Positions 16,223-24,176 of a DNA stretch of 64,000 nucleotides are shown piece by piece. This stretch comes from Elusimicrobiota bacterium. Lineage in GTDB: Bacteria; Elusimicrobiota; Elusimicrobia; F11. The position numbers and the translations under genes were made by a program. The notes under the pieces are model-generated. The model ran no database searches, was not told the DNA's origin, and worked only from the letters and a program-made list of their open reading frames with translations. Position 1 is the first letter of the stretch. Each line of letters opens with the position of its first letter. Where the stretch lies: contig JAJVIP010000009.1 of NCBI GenBank assembly GCA_022072025.1, positions 62,001 to 126,000 on the forward strand, written 5' to 3'.

Positions 16223-16399
16223 TTTAATTGATCGATTACTCCCGATGCTTGTTCTTCCGCGAACAAATTTTCTCATCGAATTCCTCTCCGTGCTGTACAA
16301 CGGGGGGGTTAGGAGGGGTACCCGATGGGAATTCCATTTGCGCTCCTTTTATATTCGATGGGGGAAAGCAAAAAAATACAGAGTTAATTAAGAAGAATG

Positions 16400-17026
16400 T
16401 CACGGCCGTGAGTTGGACTTCATTTTCTCTTCATCAAATCGTTTTCGTAACGATTTGGCCCAAATACGAAAAGCGTCCTGAATATTCCTCAATCGGCTTA
16501 GATTTTCTTGTTCCATGTAGGGGCGCCCTTTGAGTGGGTGGACAAGCGCCACCACCCGTTCACCCGTTCTCGAGTCCAGGCAATCAATTTCCATCACGGC
16601 GCTTTCCAACGTTGTGTCAAACTTGAGAAGCACGAATTCATCTTCATCGAGTTCCCAATGAGCGGGATGGATGTCCCGAATGGCTGTTCGAATTCGCAAA
16701 ACTTCCGCCCCTGATGAATCGACAATTTCATAACCATCTTTTAATGTATTGATCAATTCGTTTCGAAATTCATTGGCGAGCATGGCCAATTCCTCTGGTT
16801 TGATTCCTCTGTTTCCTGCGTATTGATCGCTGAACAAGGTCACCGGATCGATTATGAATTTTGAATAGTTGGTGGTTACGAACCGGGAATTCCGATGGAT
16901 GAGAACATCTTGGTCGTGGGGATCGGGAACAAAAGACAAAGTGTCCCCAAAGATAACGATGGTTTTTAAGGGGCTTGGGGCGCACGCGCCCAAAATTAAA
17001 GCCAAAACCGCAATCAATTTTTTCAT
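16400..17026 (-). CDS. DUF3313-like lipoprotein
   Basis: 208 residues. The N-terminus MKKLIAVLALILGAC is a lipoprotein signal with the lipobox LGAC at Cys15. The body has YSKFIIDPVTLFSD and the later RIRTAIRDI / ESAVMEIDCLDSRTGERV blocks, which resemble DUF3313 lipoproteins; the assignment is by pattern only. Ends in a charged tail (AKSLRKRFDEEKMKS). CRP/FNR-like box F lies 45 bp upstream on the minus strand. Confidence 0.75.
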   Translation of the reverse strand: MKKLIAVLALILGACAPSPLKTIVIFGDTLSFVPDPHDQDVLIHRNSRFVTTNYSKFIIDPVTLFSDQYAGNRGIKPEELAMLANEFRNELINTLKDGYEIVDSSGAEVLRIRTAIRDIHPAHWELDEDEFVLLKFDTTLESAVMEIDCLDSRTGERVVALVHPLKGRPYMEQENLSRLRNIQDAFRIWAKSLRKRFDEEKMKSNSRP

Positions 17027-17070
17027 CTTTGTACCTTATTGATAGTTTCCCATTTTTATGAGAGCAAGAT

Positions 17071-17086
17071 TATGATGGGAATCATA
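17071..17086. promoter_or_regulatory. CRP/FNR-like box F, TATGA-TGGGAA-TCATA
   Basis: Perfect dyad between the lipoprotein gene (minus, 45 bp away) and the ECF sigma gene (plus, 114 bp away). The hexamers at class II spacing are weak on both strands, so a class I or repressor role is possible. Confidence 0.6.
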
Positions 17087-17199
17087 GCAGATGGATTATT
17101 CGTAGGAAGGAACAAGGGCTAAGATTCGGATGTTTAATAGAGTCCTTCAATAAGTTGGGTTGGTTTTTTTGGAGATATAAATTGGGTGGTTATTACAAA

Positions 17200-17697
17200 A
17201 TGAACAAAGAAAACTTTGCCGAGGTGGTTCGGCAATATCACGCCAAGGTTTTCAGATTGTGTTTTGGGATGTTGGGCGCCCAAGACCAGGCCGACGATGC
17301 CGCGCAGGATATATTTGTCAAGGCTTACGAACGACTGGATAGTTTCCGAGAACAAACCCGCTTCTCAACCTGGCTGTTCCGTTTGGCCTCCAACCATTGT
17401 CTCGATTTGTTGCGTGCCCGTCGTCATCGAAAAACTGAACCGCTTGAGGTCGCGATCGACCACATTTCAGAGCGAGATCAAGCCCCTATTCAGGACTTGG
17501 CCCAGCACCTCCTGTCTCAATTGACCGTTGACCACCGATTGATATTAACCCTGCGTGAATATAAAGGCCTCAATTATCAAGAAATTGCTGAGGTAATGGA
17601 CCTGTCTTTGGACGGGGTTAAATCTCTTCTCAAACGGGCCCGTCAAGACCTGTTGAAAAAGTTTGACACTTTTCAAGCCACTCAAACGTCTAAATAA
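17200..17697 (+). CDS. ECF-type RNA polymerase sigma factor
   Basis: 165 residues from ATG 17200. Region 2 is clear (DAAQDIFVKAYERLDSFREQTRFSTWLFRLASNHCLDLLRARRH) and region 4 contains the helix-turn-helix (LREYKGLNYQEIAEVMDLSLDGVKSLLKRARQDL). The following gene encodes a zinc-finger anti-sigma factor and the one after a Spy/CpxP-like periplasmic protein, so this is an ECF unit that probably senses envelope or metal stress and drives the efflux genes behind it. The ribosome site is weak (GGTGG). Confidence 0.93.
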   Translation: MNKENFAEVVRQYHAKVFRLCFGMLGAQDQADDAAQDIFVKAYERLDSFREQTRFSTWLFRLASNHCLDLLRARRHRKTEPLEVAIDHISERDQAPIQDLAQHLLSQLTVDHRLILTLREYKGLNYQEIAEVMDLSLDGVKSLLKRARQDLLKKFDTFQATQTSK

Positions 17698-17708
17698 GTG
17701 GAGACCCT

Positions 17709-18143
17709 ATGAATCACGAATCCATCAAAGAGAAACTCTATGACTACCAGGATGGGGAGCTGTCCGACCAAGAACAGCTTGAGATTGAGACCCATTTATC
17801 AACTTGCTTGGAATGCCGGCATCGGCTCGCGACGTGGGGAAAAATCGCGGAGACAATCTTTTCTGCCCCGCCCTCCTCTAACACCGATCATTTCGTCACT
17901 CGGGTTATGGCGCAAATTGACTCGCGTTCCCGGCCGGTGAACCGGTCGTGGTGGCCGGTGGGGGCCTTGGGAGTGGCGGTTATCTTGATTCTCACGATGG
18001 GCGGGATTACAGATGAAATGCGTTTGTCCACGCGCGACTTGTTGTTGACCCCGTCATCAGATGAAAAGTGGGACGTGTTTGACGATTCAACAGAAGCGCT
18101 TGAGCAAGACGAGTTATTGGAAGAGATCACGGAGGCGTTATGA
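17709..18143 (+). CDS. Anti-sigma factor with zinc-finger (zf-HC2) domain
   Basis: 144 residues. The N-terminal zinc anti-sigma motif is HLSTCLEC (HxxxCxxC) at about residues 29-36, preceded by the usual DYQDGELSDQEQ. One membrane helix at about residues 81-98 (WWPVGALGVAVILILTM) leaves a short acidic periplasmic tail rich in Asp/Glu (DSTEALEQDELLEEI). Follows the sigma gene by 11 bp and overlaps the next gene by ATGA. Expected to hold the sigma factor inactive until an envelope signal arrives. Confidence 0.9.
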   Translation: MNHESIKEKLYDYQDGELSDQEQLEIETHLSTCLECRHRLATWGKIAETIFSAPPSSNTDHFVTRVMAQIDSRSRPVNRSWWPVGALGVAVILILTMGGITDEMRLSTRDLLLTPSSDEKWDVFDDSTEALEQDELLEEITEAL

Positions 18144-18523
18144 TCAAATGGTATCAGGTTCTTTTGGCTTTTATCCTTGGTGTTGGTGTGACGGTGGGAG
18201 TCATCCAGTGGAAACAATCTGGGTGGCATCAACGCAACCCCTATCAACACAAGTTGGAACGTTTCAGCAAGAAACTGGATTTGTCAGAAGATCAAAGGAT
18301 AAAGATCAAAGAAATATTTGAAGCCAAACGAAAAAAAATAGATGACTTGCGGGCGGACATGCGCCCCAAATATGACGAGATTTACTCAAAAGCCCGGGAA
18401 GAAATTCGCCAAACTCTTCAGCCAGCACAGATTGAAAAATACGACAAACTTGAGCAAAAAATGGAAGAACGGCGTAAGCAACGGAGAGAACGGAAAAGTC
18501 AATGGCGTGGAAAGGAAAAATAA
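18140..18523 (+). CDS. Spy/CpxP/CnrX-like periplasmic sensor protein
   Basis: 127 residues, start overlapping the anti-sigma stop. One N-terminal membrane anchor (about 6-23) then an all-helical, highly charged domain (LDLSEDQRIKIKEIFEAKRK, LRADMRPKYDEIYSKAREEI, LQPAQIEKYDKL) with LSEDQ and LQPAQ, the LTxxQ-type motifs of Spy/CpxP/CnrX proteins. In the Cnr system such a protein senses metal and signals to the anti-sigma factor. No His/Met metal cluster is obvious here, so a chaperone-like sensing of misfolding is equally possible. Confidence 0.82.
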   Translation: MIKWYQVLLAFILGVGVTVGVIQWKQSGWHQRNPYQHKLERFSKKLDLSEDQRIKIKEIFEAKRKKIDDLRADMRPKYDEIYSKAREEIRQTLQPAQIEKYDKLEQKMEERRKQRRERKSQWRGKEK

Positions 18524-19740
18524 TCGCCGCTCTCTGTTTCTCGTCTGGTCCTCTTTGGGCAGTTCCCCTCACCTGGCCTGAAATCGTTGAACTCGCTTTA
18601 CAACAGAATCCTTCTCTGTTGGCCCAACGGAAATCGGTGGAAGCAAACGAAGCGGCGGTCCGAACCTCAAGAAACAGTGTTCTGCCTCAACTTGATCTTT
18701 CCAGTGGCTATTCAGAGTCGAAGGGCGATCCCTCGGGTCAATGGAATGCCGCCGGAGAGGCGAGCCTCAATGTTTTTGATAAAGGGGCCTATGCGGATAT
18801 GGCTGTTTCGGCCGCGAGGCGAGACTCTTCCGTGGCAGCGCTACAACTTGTTTCCGCGGAGATTCGTCGGGATTTACGTGAGGTTTATGTCGATTTGGCC
18901 TTCGCGCAAGAAGAGGTGGATGTCGCCAAAAGAATTTATGAATTACGAAAGAAAAATGCCGAATTGGTGTCCTTAAAATATGATTCGGGCCGCGAATCCA
19001 AGGGAAATATGTTGAAAGCCCAAGCGGAGCTCAAAGAAGCTCTGGTCTCCACTTTTAAAACGGAGCGCGCCCTTAAACAAGCACAGCAAGAATTGGGGAG
19101 ACAGTTGGGGCGGGAGGAAAAAATAGAGGTGGTGGTTGAGCCGATCCCCGTTCATTCTCCTTCTCTGATTGAAGATCTGGATTTGGTTATTGATCAACAT
19201 CCCACCCTGAGGGTCAGTAAAGCCGTCTATCGGGAAGCTCAAAAGAGTTTGGCCTCGGAACGAAGTTTGTTTTGGCCAACCCTCTCCGCGCGATATTCCA
19301 GATCCTTCACGGGGGAAAATTATTTCCCGAGCTATGCGCAATGGAGGGTGTCGGGTGATGTAAATCTGCCGATATTTTCTGGAGGACCCACTGCCACCCA
19401 AAACAGGATTCAAACGGCCAAGGCGAACACTGAAAAAGCGGAAATTGAATTGATGGCGACAAGATTGGAGGTGCAGACCAATTTGAACCAGGCTCTTACC
19501 ACTCTGTTGGACCGGATTGATGAGGTGACTGTTCAAGAAGATTTTTTAGAAGCATCCAAACAACGAAACACCGAATCAAATATTCGCTATTCAATTGGGT
19601 TGATGAATTATGAGGATTGGGAAAGGGCCGGGACCGATCTGGTTAATTATGAACGGGGATATGTGCGGTCTCGGCGTGAGGCGGCCTTGGCCGAAGCTGC
19701 TTGGGATTTCGCGAAAGGCCGATCATTGGAGGGATTGTGA
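18502..19740 (+). CDS. TolC-family outer membrane efflux protein
   Basis: 412 residues. The start ATG overlaps the end of the previous gene by 22 bases; GGAGAG lies upstream. Signal peptide about 1-20 (IIAALCFSSGPLWA). Two long helical repeats with TWPEIVELALQQNPSLLAQ and, later, ATQNRIQTAKANTEKAEIEL are typical of the TolC duplicated hairpin. It forms the outer membrane channel for the adaptor and MacB-type ATPase that follow. Confidence 0.9.
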   Translation: MAWKGKIIAALCFSSGPLWAVPLTWPEIVELALQQNPSLLAQRKSVEANEAAVRTSRNSVLPQLDLSSGYSESKGDPSGQWNAAGEASLNVFDKGAYADMAVSAARRDSSVAALQLVSAEIRRDLREVYVDLAFAQEEVDVAKRIYELRKKNAELVSLKYDSGRESKGNMLKAQAELKEALVSTFKTERALKQAQQELGRQLGREEKIEVVVEPIPVHSPSLIEDLDLVIDQHPTLRVSKAVYREAQKSLASERSLFWPTLSARYSRSFTGENYFPSYAQWRVSGDVNLPIFSGGPTATQNRIQTAKANTEKAEIELMATRLEVQTNLNQALTTLLDRIDEVTVQEDFLEASKQRNTESNIRYSIGLMNYEDWERAGTDLVNYERGYVRSRREAALAEAAWDFAKGRSLEGL

Positions 19741-20693
19741 GAAATAAATTTTTCATAGGGAGTTTGATCTTAACCCTGTTACTCGCCGCGGGAGGAGTTT
19801 GGAGATATAAAAACAACAAGCGAGAGAAGAAAAACGGCGGGATGCAAACGGTGAAAGTGTTGGAGGGGCCACTTGAAAAAACCGTGGATGCCACAGGGGA
19901 GGTGGCGCCCTTAAATCGAGTGGAAATAAAACCTCCGCTGGCGGGTCGGATCGAACAAATATTGGTGGACGAAGGCAGCCAAGTTAAAGCGGGTCAAATA
20001 TTGGCTTGGATGAGTTCAAATGACCGCGCGGCCATTTTAGATGCGGCGAGGGCCAAAGGGATGGAGGAAGTTAAAAAGTGGGAAGACTCCTATAAACCAA
20101 CTCCGCTCGTTGCGCCCTTATCGGGCGTTATTATTTTACGCAACGCCGTCGTGGGGCAGACCGTGGATGCAGGAACCATTTTATTCGCAATGTCCGATAA
20201 ATTGATCGTTTTGACCTACGTCGATGAGGTGGACATTGGACGCATCAAGATCGGGATGCCGGCCAGAATAAATTTGGACGCCTTCCCCGATCGGCCCGTT
20301 CGGGGACATGTCACCCATATCCTTTATGAGGGGAAGAATGTATCGAACGTCATTACCTACGGAGTCAAGATTCAACCTGAATCCATCCCTCCCTTCTTTC
20401 GTTCCCAAATGACGGCCAATGTTCAGCTGTTGTTGGAATCCAAAGACAATGTTTTGGTGGTTCCATTGGCCGCGTTGCAGGAGTCACAGGGGCAGACCCT
20501 GGTTTTGGTCCCAGGGTCGAAAGGGAAACCCGATCTCAAACCCGTTCAAGTCGGACTAAAAACAGATGAAAGCGCGGAAATTATTTCTGGATTGTCTGCA
20601 GGCGATGTCGTTTTGATCGGTTCTGGTCGATATGCCCCGCAGAAAGAAGGCGGTTCAAATCCATTGATGATGTCGCGTCGTCGCAGGTCCTGA
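19737..20693 (+). CDS. Periplasmic adaptor (HlyD/MacA family) with short hairpin
   Basis: 318 residues from GTG 19737, overlapping the TolC stop by GTGA. One N-terminal membrane helix (about 4-22), then a biotinyl-lipoyl-like domain (VEIKPPLAGRIEQILVDEGSQVKAGQILAWM) and the matching half (TPLVAPLSGVIILRNAVVGQTVDAGTILF), beta-barrel and membrane-proximal domains. Between the lipoyl halves only about 30 residues (DRAAILDAARAKGMEEVKKW) form the helical hairpin, far shorter than in MacA. It would link the MacB-type pump to TolC. A palindromic element separates it from the MacB gene. Confidence 0.88.
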   Translation: MRNKFFIGSLILTLLLAAGGVWRYKNNKREKKNGGMQTVKVLEGPLEKTVDATGEVAPLNRVEIKPPLAGRIEQILVDEGSQVKAGQILAWMSSNDRAAILDAARAKGMEEVKKWEDSYKPTPLVAPLSGVIILRNAVVGQTVDAGTILFAMSDKLIVLTYVDEVDIGRIKIGMPARINLDAFPDRPVRGHVTHILYEGKNVSNVITYGVKIQPESIPPFFRSQMTANVQLLLESKDNVLVVPLAALQESQGQTLVLVPGSKGKPDLKPVQVGLKTDESAEIISGLSAGDVVLIGSGRYAPQKEGGSNPLMMSRRRRS

Positions 20694-20750
20694 TCCATGA
20701 TGAAATGGATTCGTGGGACCCTGTTTTTATACGAAGAAATGTCTGACGCA

Positions 20751-20925
20751 CGTCGTCGCCCCGGCCTCGCTTTTAAGGGCAGTGACTGTTGGCAAGTGTA
20801 TAAGCCGGGGCCCAGTCGTTCCGGCAGAAGGGGTGATGGAATCACCTCCCTCTCGGGAGAGGCTGGGTCCCGGGTTATACTCTTCTCGGCGCACACATCC
20901 TTTAAAAAATGGGCCGGGACGACGG
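20751..20925. repeat. Large nested palindromic element, copy 3
   Basis: Outer arms CGTCGTCGCCCCGGCC (20751-20766) and GGGCCGGGACGACGG (20911-20925); inner arms at 20798-20816 and 20862-20880 pair in 16 of 19 positions; innermost hairpins GGTGAT-GGA-ATCACC and CTCTC-GGGAGAG. It fills the 272-bp gap between adaptor and MacB genes and shares the CCGGGRYCC core of the other copies. Confidence 0.75.
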
Positions 20926-20965
20926 TCATGTTTGATCCCTTGTTGGGTTGCGGCGGAGCTGCGCA

Positions 20966-22924
20966 ATGGGTCTCATAGAGTTAAAGAATATCACCCGTTC
21001 CTATTCCCTTGGAAATACAACCCTCCAGGTCTTAAAAGGAATTTCGCTCACCATCGAGCAAGGAGATTTTGTGGCGATCATGGGACCGTCAGGTTCGGGA
21101 AAATCGACGCTGATGCAAATTCTGGGATTGCTCGATCGACCCACCAGTGGAACCTATTCGCTCATGGGTCGGGATGTATCCAAACTCACCGACGATGAAG
21201 GGGCCCTTCTCCGCTCCGAAAGCATCGGTTTTATATTCCAGATGTTTAATTTGTTGTCGCGAACCACGGCGCTCGATAACGTGGCTTTGCCGCTCGTCTA
21301 TTCCGGCCGTTCCGAGAGTGAAAGTCGCGCTCGGGAGCTGTTGGGATTGGTCGGTTTAGGGGACCGGGTTCACCATCGACCGAATCAACTATCAGGCGGA
21401 CAACAGCAGCGAGTGGCCATTGCCCGCTCCTTGGCCAATCAGCCCCAAATCATTTTCGCCGATGAACCCACCGGGAATTTGGCCTCCGATCAAGCAGAAG
21501 AAATCATGAAACAATTAAAAAAATTAAACGAGGAAGGCATGACGCTTGTGGTGGTCACACATGAGCCCGATATCGCATCTCAAACTTCTCGGATCATAAA
21601 AATCAGGGATGGTTTGATCGTAGAAGATAAACGATTGCGGCCCCATGCTCCACCCGTTCTTAAAGACCAAAAAAATATCAAGGGTGCGGCGAAAAGAAGT
21701 CCATTGTCGGAATGGAGGGAGTACCTGCGTTCGGCGCTTAAAGCGATGATGGTTCATAAGGTGCGCAGTTTGTTGTCGGTATTGGGGATTCTCATCGGTG
21801 TGGCTGCGGTCATCACCATGTTGGCTTTGGGACGGGGGGCCCAAAAAGCCGTGGAACGGCAATTGACGAGTTTGGGGTCGAACCTTTTGATGTTGCGTCC
21901 GGGTTCTCCCAGTTCTCGCGGCGTGTCGGGTGGGGACCGAGACGCCGCCAGCCGTTTAACCGTGATTGATATCGAGGCATTGGCCAAGGCCCATCCAGGA
22001 ATACGCAACGTGGACGGTAATATTTCAGGAAATGTTCAAGTTGTCTATGGCGATAAAAATACAAACACCCAAGTCACCGGAGCCCTGCCTGTCTACGAAT
22101 CCATGCGAAACGCAACGCCTTATTACGGACGATTTTACACCCAACAAGAAAATGATCGCATGGACCGGGTGGCGCTTTTGGGACAGACGGTGGTCAAAAA
22201 TATCTTTGGAAACGAAAATCCAGTGGGCCAAGTGATAAAAATTAATCGAATCGGATTTCGCGTGATTGGAGTTCTCCCCTTAAAAGGGGCGACCGGGTTT
22301 CGCGATCAGGATGACACCATCCTGGTGCCGCTTAAAACGGCCATGAACCGATTGTTGGGCAGAAAATATTTGAATTCAATTTCAATTGAATGCGCTGAGG
22401 CGGCCGTGATTCCGGAGGTCACCAAAGCGATTGAAAATGTGATGCGGCGCCGGCACCGATTGCCGGCTCACAAAGAAAACGATTTTGACATTCGAAACAT
22501 GGCTGATATTCAGGCGGCGGTGGCGGGAACCACGCAAACATTTGGCCTTTTGTTGGGCATCGTCGCCACCATTTCCCTTTTGGTCGGAGGGATCGGCATC
22601 ATGAACATCATGCTCGTTTCCGTCAATGAACGAACCCGTGAAATTGGTTTACGAAAAGCGATTGGCGCGCGCCGCCGGGCAATCTTGGCGCAATTTTTAA
22701 TCGAGGCCACCCTTTTATCAACGGTGGGCGGGCTGGGCGGTATCCTCTTCGGATCGGGGGCCTCCTATATCTTGGCGACGGTGGCTGATTGGACCATGGT
22801 CATCACACTTCAATCTGTTTTGGTCGCATTCATATTTTCATCATTGGTTGGCATATTGTTTGGATATTTGCCCGCGCGCCAGGCGTCCCTCCTTTCGCCA
22901 ATTGAAGCATTAAGGTATGAATAG
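20966..22924 (+). CDS. MacB-type ABC transporter (ATPase-permease fusion)
   Basis: 652 residues from ATG 20966 (GGAG upstream). ATPase domain 1-225: Walker A GPSGSGKST, Q-loop FIFQMFNLL, signature LSGGQQQRVAIARS, Walker B IIFADEPTGN, H-loop VVTHE. The permease part has the first helix near 268-288 (KVRSLLSVLGILIGVAAVITM), a large periplasmic domain (about 290-530) and three C-terminal helices with NIMLVSVNERTREIGLRKAIGA, the FtsX/MacB signature. With the TolC and adaptor genes it forms a tripartite MacAB-TolC-like exporter of a lipid, peptide or drug. Confidence 0.94.
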   Translation: MGLIELKNITRSYSLGNTTLQVLKGISLTIEQGDFVAIMGPSGSGKSTLMQILGLLDRPTSGTYSLMGRDVSKLTDDEGALLRSESIGFIFQMFNLLSRTTALDNVALPLVYSGRSESESRARELLGLVGLGDRVHHRPNQLSGGQQQRVAIARSLANQPQIIFADEPTGNLASDQAEEIMKQLKKLNEEGMTLVVVTHEPDIASQTSRIIKIRDGLIVEDKRLRPHAPPVLKDQKNIKGAAKRSPLSEWREYLRSALKAMMVHKVRSLLSVLGILIGVAAVITMLALGRGAQKAVERQLTSLGSNLLMLRPGSPSSRGVSGGDRDAASRLTVIDIEALAKAHPGIRNVDGNISGNVQVVYGDKNTNTQVTGALPVYESMRNATPYYGRFYTQQENDRMDRVALLGQTVVKNIFGNENPVGQVIKINRIGFRVIGVLPLKGATGFRDQDDTILVPLKTAMNRLLGRKYLNSISIECAEAAVIPEVTKAIENVMRRRHRLPAHKENDFDIRNMADIQAAVAGTTQTFGLLLGIVATISLLVGGIGIMNIMLVSVNERTREIGLRKAIGARRRAILAQFLIEATLLSTVGGLGGILFGSGASYILATVADWTMVITLQSVLVAFIFSSLVGILFGYLPARQASLLSPIEALRYE

Positions 22925-22993
22925 GCGATTCAACCAACCCATTCCCTGATACGGGCTTTGGAAAGAAATTTATTGAGAAGAGGAGATTGGAGA

Positions 22994-24079
22994 ATGATCA
23001 CAGACCTGCTGAATAAGACCACTTGGGGAAATACATTTGTGGATTATGGGGAATCTTTGCTTATTTTCATTTTGGGCGTTGTTGCGACGGGTGTTCTCCG
23101 GTTCTTTATTCTTCGACGAGTTAAAAAGTGGACCGAACAGACAAAAACCCAATATGATGACTTCCTGTTTTCTTCCATTCAAAAATTTGCCTTTCCCCTT
23201 ATTTATTTCGGAATTTTTTCATTGGCTCTCAAAAACCTCTCATTGAGCGCGGGGATGGCCAGAGCTTTGTCGATTCTGTCGGTGTTGGTCGTGAGTGTTA
23301 TTGGGATTTTATTCCTGACCCATCTGTTGCGCTTCTCCCTGCTTAATGTTTATGCCAAAAAGTTTCCTGATCAGCCGGATCTTGGTAATCGACTTCGTGC
23401 TTTAATGCCGGCCTTTACGGTGTTGATTTGGGTTCTCGGCGTCATCTTCCTTCTCGATAATTTGGGGTTTCAAATTTCAGCGATTATCACAGGCCTGGGA
23501 ATAGGAGGGGTGGCCGTCGCTTTGGCCGCATCTGTTGTTCTTAACGATTTGTTCGCTTATTTCGCGATTATGTTTGATCAACCATTTGTCATTGGCGATT
23601 TTATTATCGTGGGTGAATTCATGGGCACGGTTGAAAAAATTGGTGTTAAGACCACGCGTATCCGAAGCTTGGGGGGTGAATTGTTGGTGTTTTCAAATAA
23701 AGACATCACTGATTCAAGGGTGCGAAATTTTCAACGCATGGACCGGCGTCGAATCGTTTTTAAGTTGGGCGTGACCTATACCACATCCGTTCAGATGCTT
23801 GAAGAAATCCCTTCACTTATAAAACGAATTATTCAAGAGGCGGGGGGGACGACCTTTGATCGGGCGCATTTCTCTTCGTTCGGTGACTTTAATCTCCTCC
23901 TCGAAATCGTTTATTACGTGGAAAGTGCCGATTACAACCGATATATGGATATTCAGCAGGAGATTAACCTGGCGATTAAAAAAGAATTTGAGAAAAGAAA
24001 CATTCAATTCGCGTTCCCAACTCAAACACTTCACGTAGAAGGACTTGCCTCCCTCTCGTCAAAATCATCGTCAAATTAA
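22994..24079 (+). CDS. MscS-family mechanosensitive channel
   Basis: 361 residues from ATG 22994 (AGGAGA upstream). Four N-terminal hydrophobic segments then the pore helix with GLGIGGVAVALAASVVLNDLFAYFAIMFDQPFVIGDFI, the MscS pore and following beta-domain signature, and VEKIGVKTTRIRSLGGELLVFSNKDI. It protects against hypo-osmotic shock. The stop TAA begins a TTAACCGGAA sequence like the palindromic element starts, followed by the regulatory box C for the next transcript. Confidence 0.92.
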   Translation: MITDLLNKTTWGNTFVDYGESLLIFILGVVATGVLRFFILRRVKKWTEQTKTQYDDFLFSSIQKFAFPLIYFGIFSLALKNLSLSAGMARALSILSVLVVSVIGILFLTHLLRFSLLNVYAKKFPDQPDLGNRLRALMPAFTVLIWVLGVIFLLDNLGFQISAIITGLGIGGVAVALAASVVLNDLFAYFAIMFDQPFVIGDFIIVGEFMGTVEKIGVKTTRIRSLGGELLVFSNKDITDSRVRNFQRMDRRRIVFKLGVTYTTSVQMLEEIPSLIKRIIQEAGGTTFDRAHFSSFGDFNLLLEIVYYVESADYNRYMDIQQEINLAIKKEFEKRNIQFAFPTQTLHVEGLASLSSKSSSN

Positions 24080-24105
24080 CCGGAAAATTTCGGTAAAGCT
24101 TCCTT

Positions 24106-24121
24106 TATGACGCCCCTCATA
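24106..24121. promoter_or_regulatory. CRP/FNR-like box C, TATGA-CGCCCC-TCATA
   Basis: Perfect dyad 56 bp upstream of the tolC-RND unit. A TG-extended hexamer TATCGT (24143-24148, preceded by TGA) is centred exactly 32 bp from the dyad centre. The same hexamer and spacing recur at box D. Confidence 0.78.
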
Positions 24122-24176
24122 CAACAAATGTTTCTGGTTTGATATCGTTCTCGCCTAAAATCAAAAAGGGGAGTTC

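Noticed and set aside
16223-16399. Open frame in the gap after the YeeE/YedE pair, and a GGGGGGGTTAGGAGGGGT tract
   Set aside because: The frame runs antisense into the lipoprotein gene and has no ribosome site. The tract looks like a degraded intergenic repeat; no complete structure was found.
17027-17199. Search for an autoregulatory ECF promoter (GGAAC-type -35) before the sigma gene
   Set aside because: No convincing -35/-10 pair of that type was seen; only the CRP/FNR-like box F is clear.
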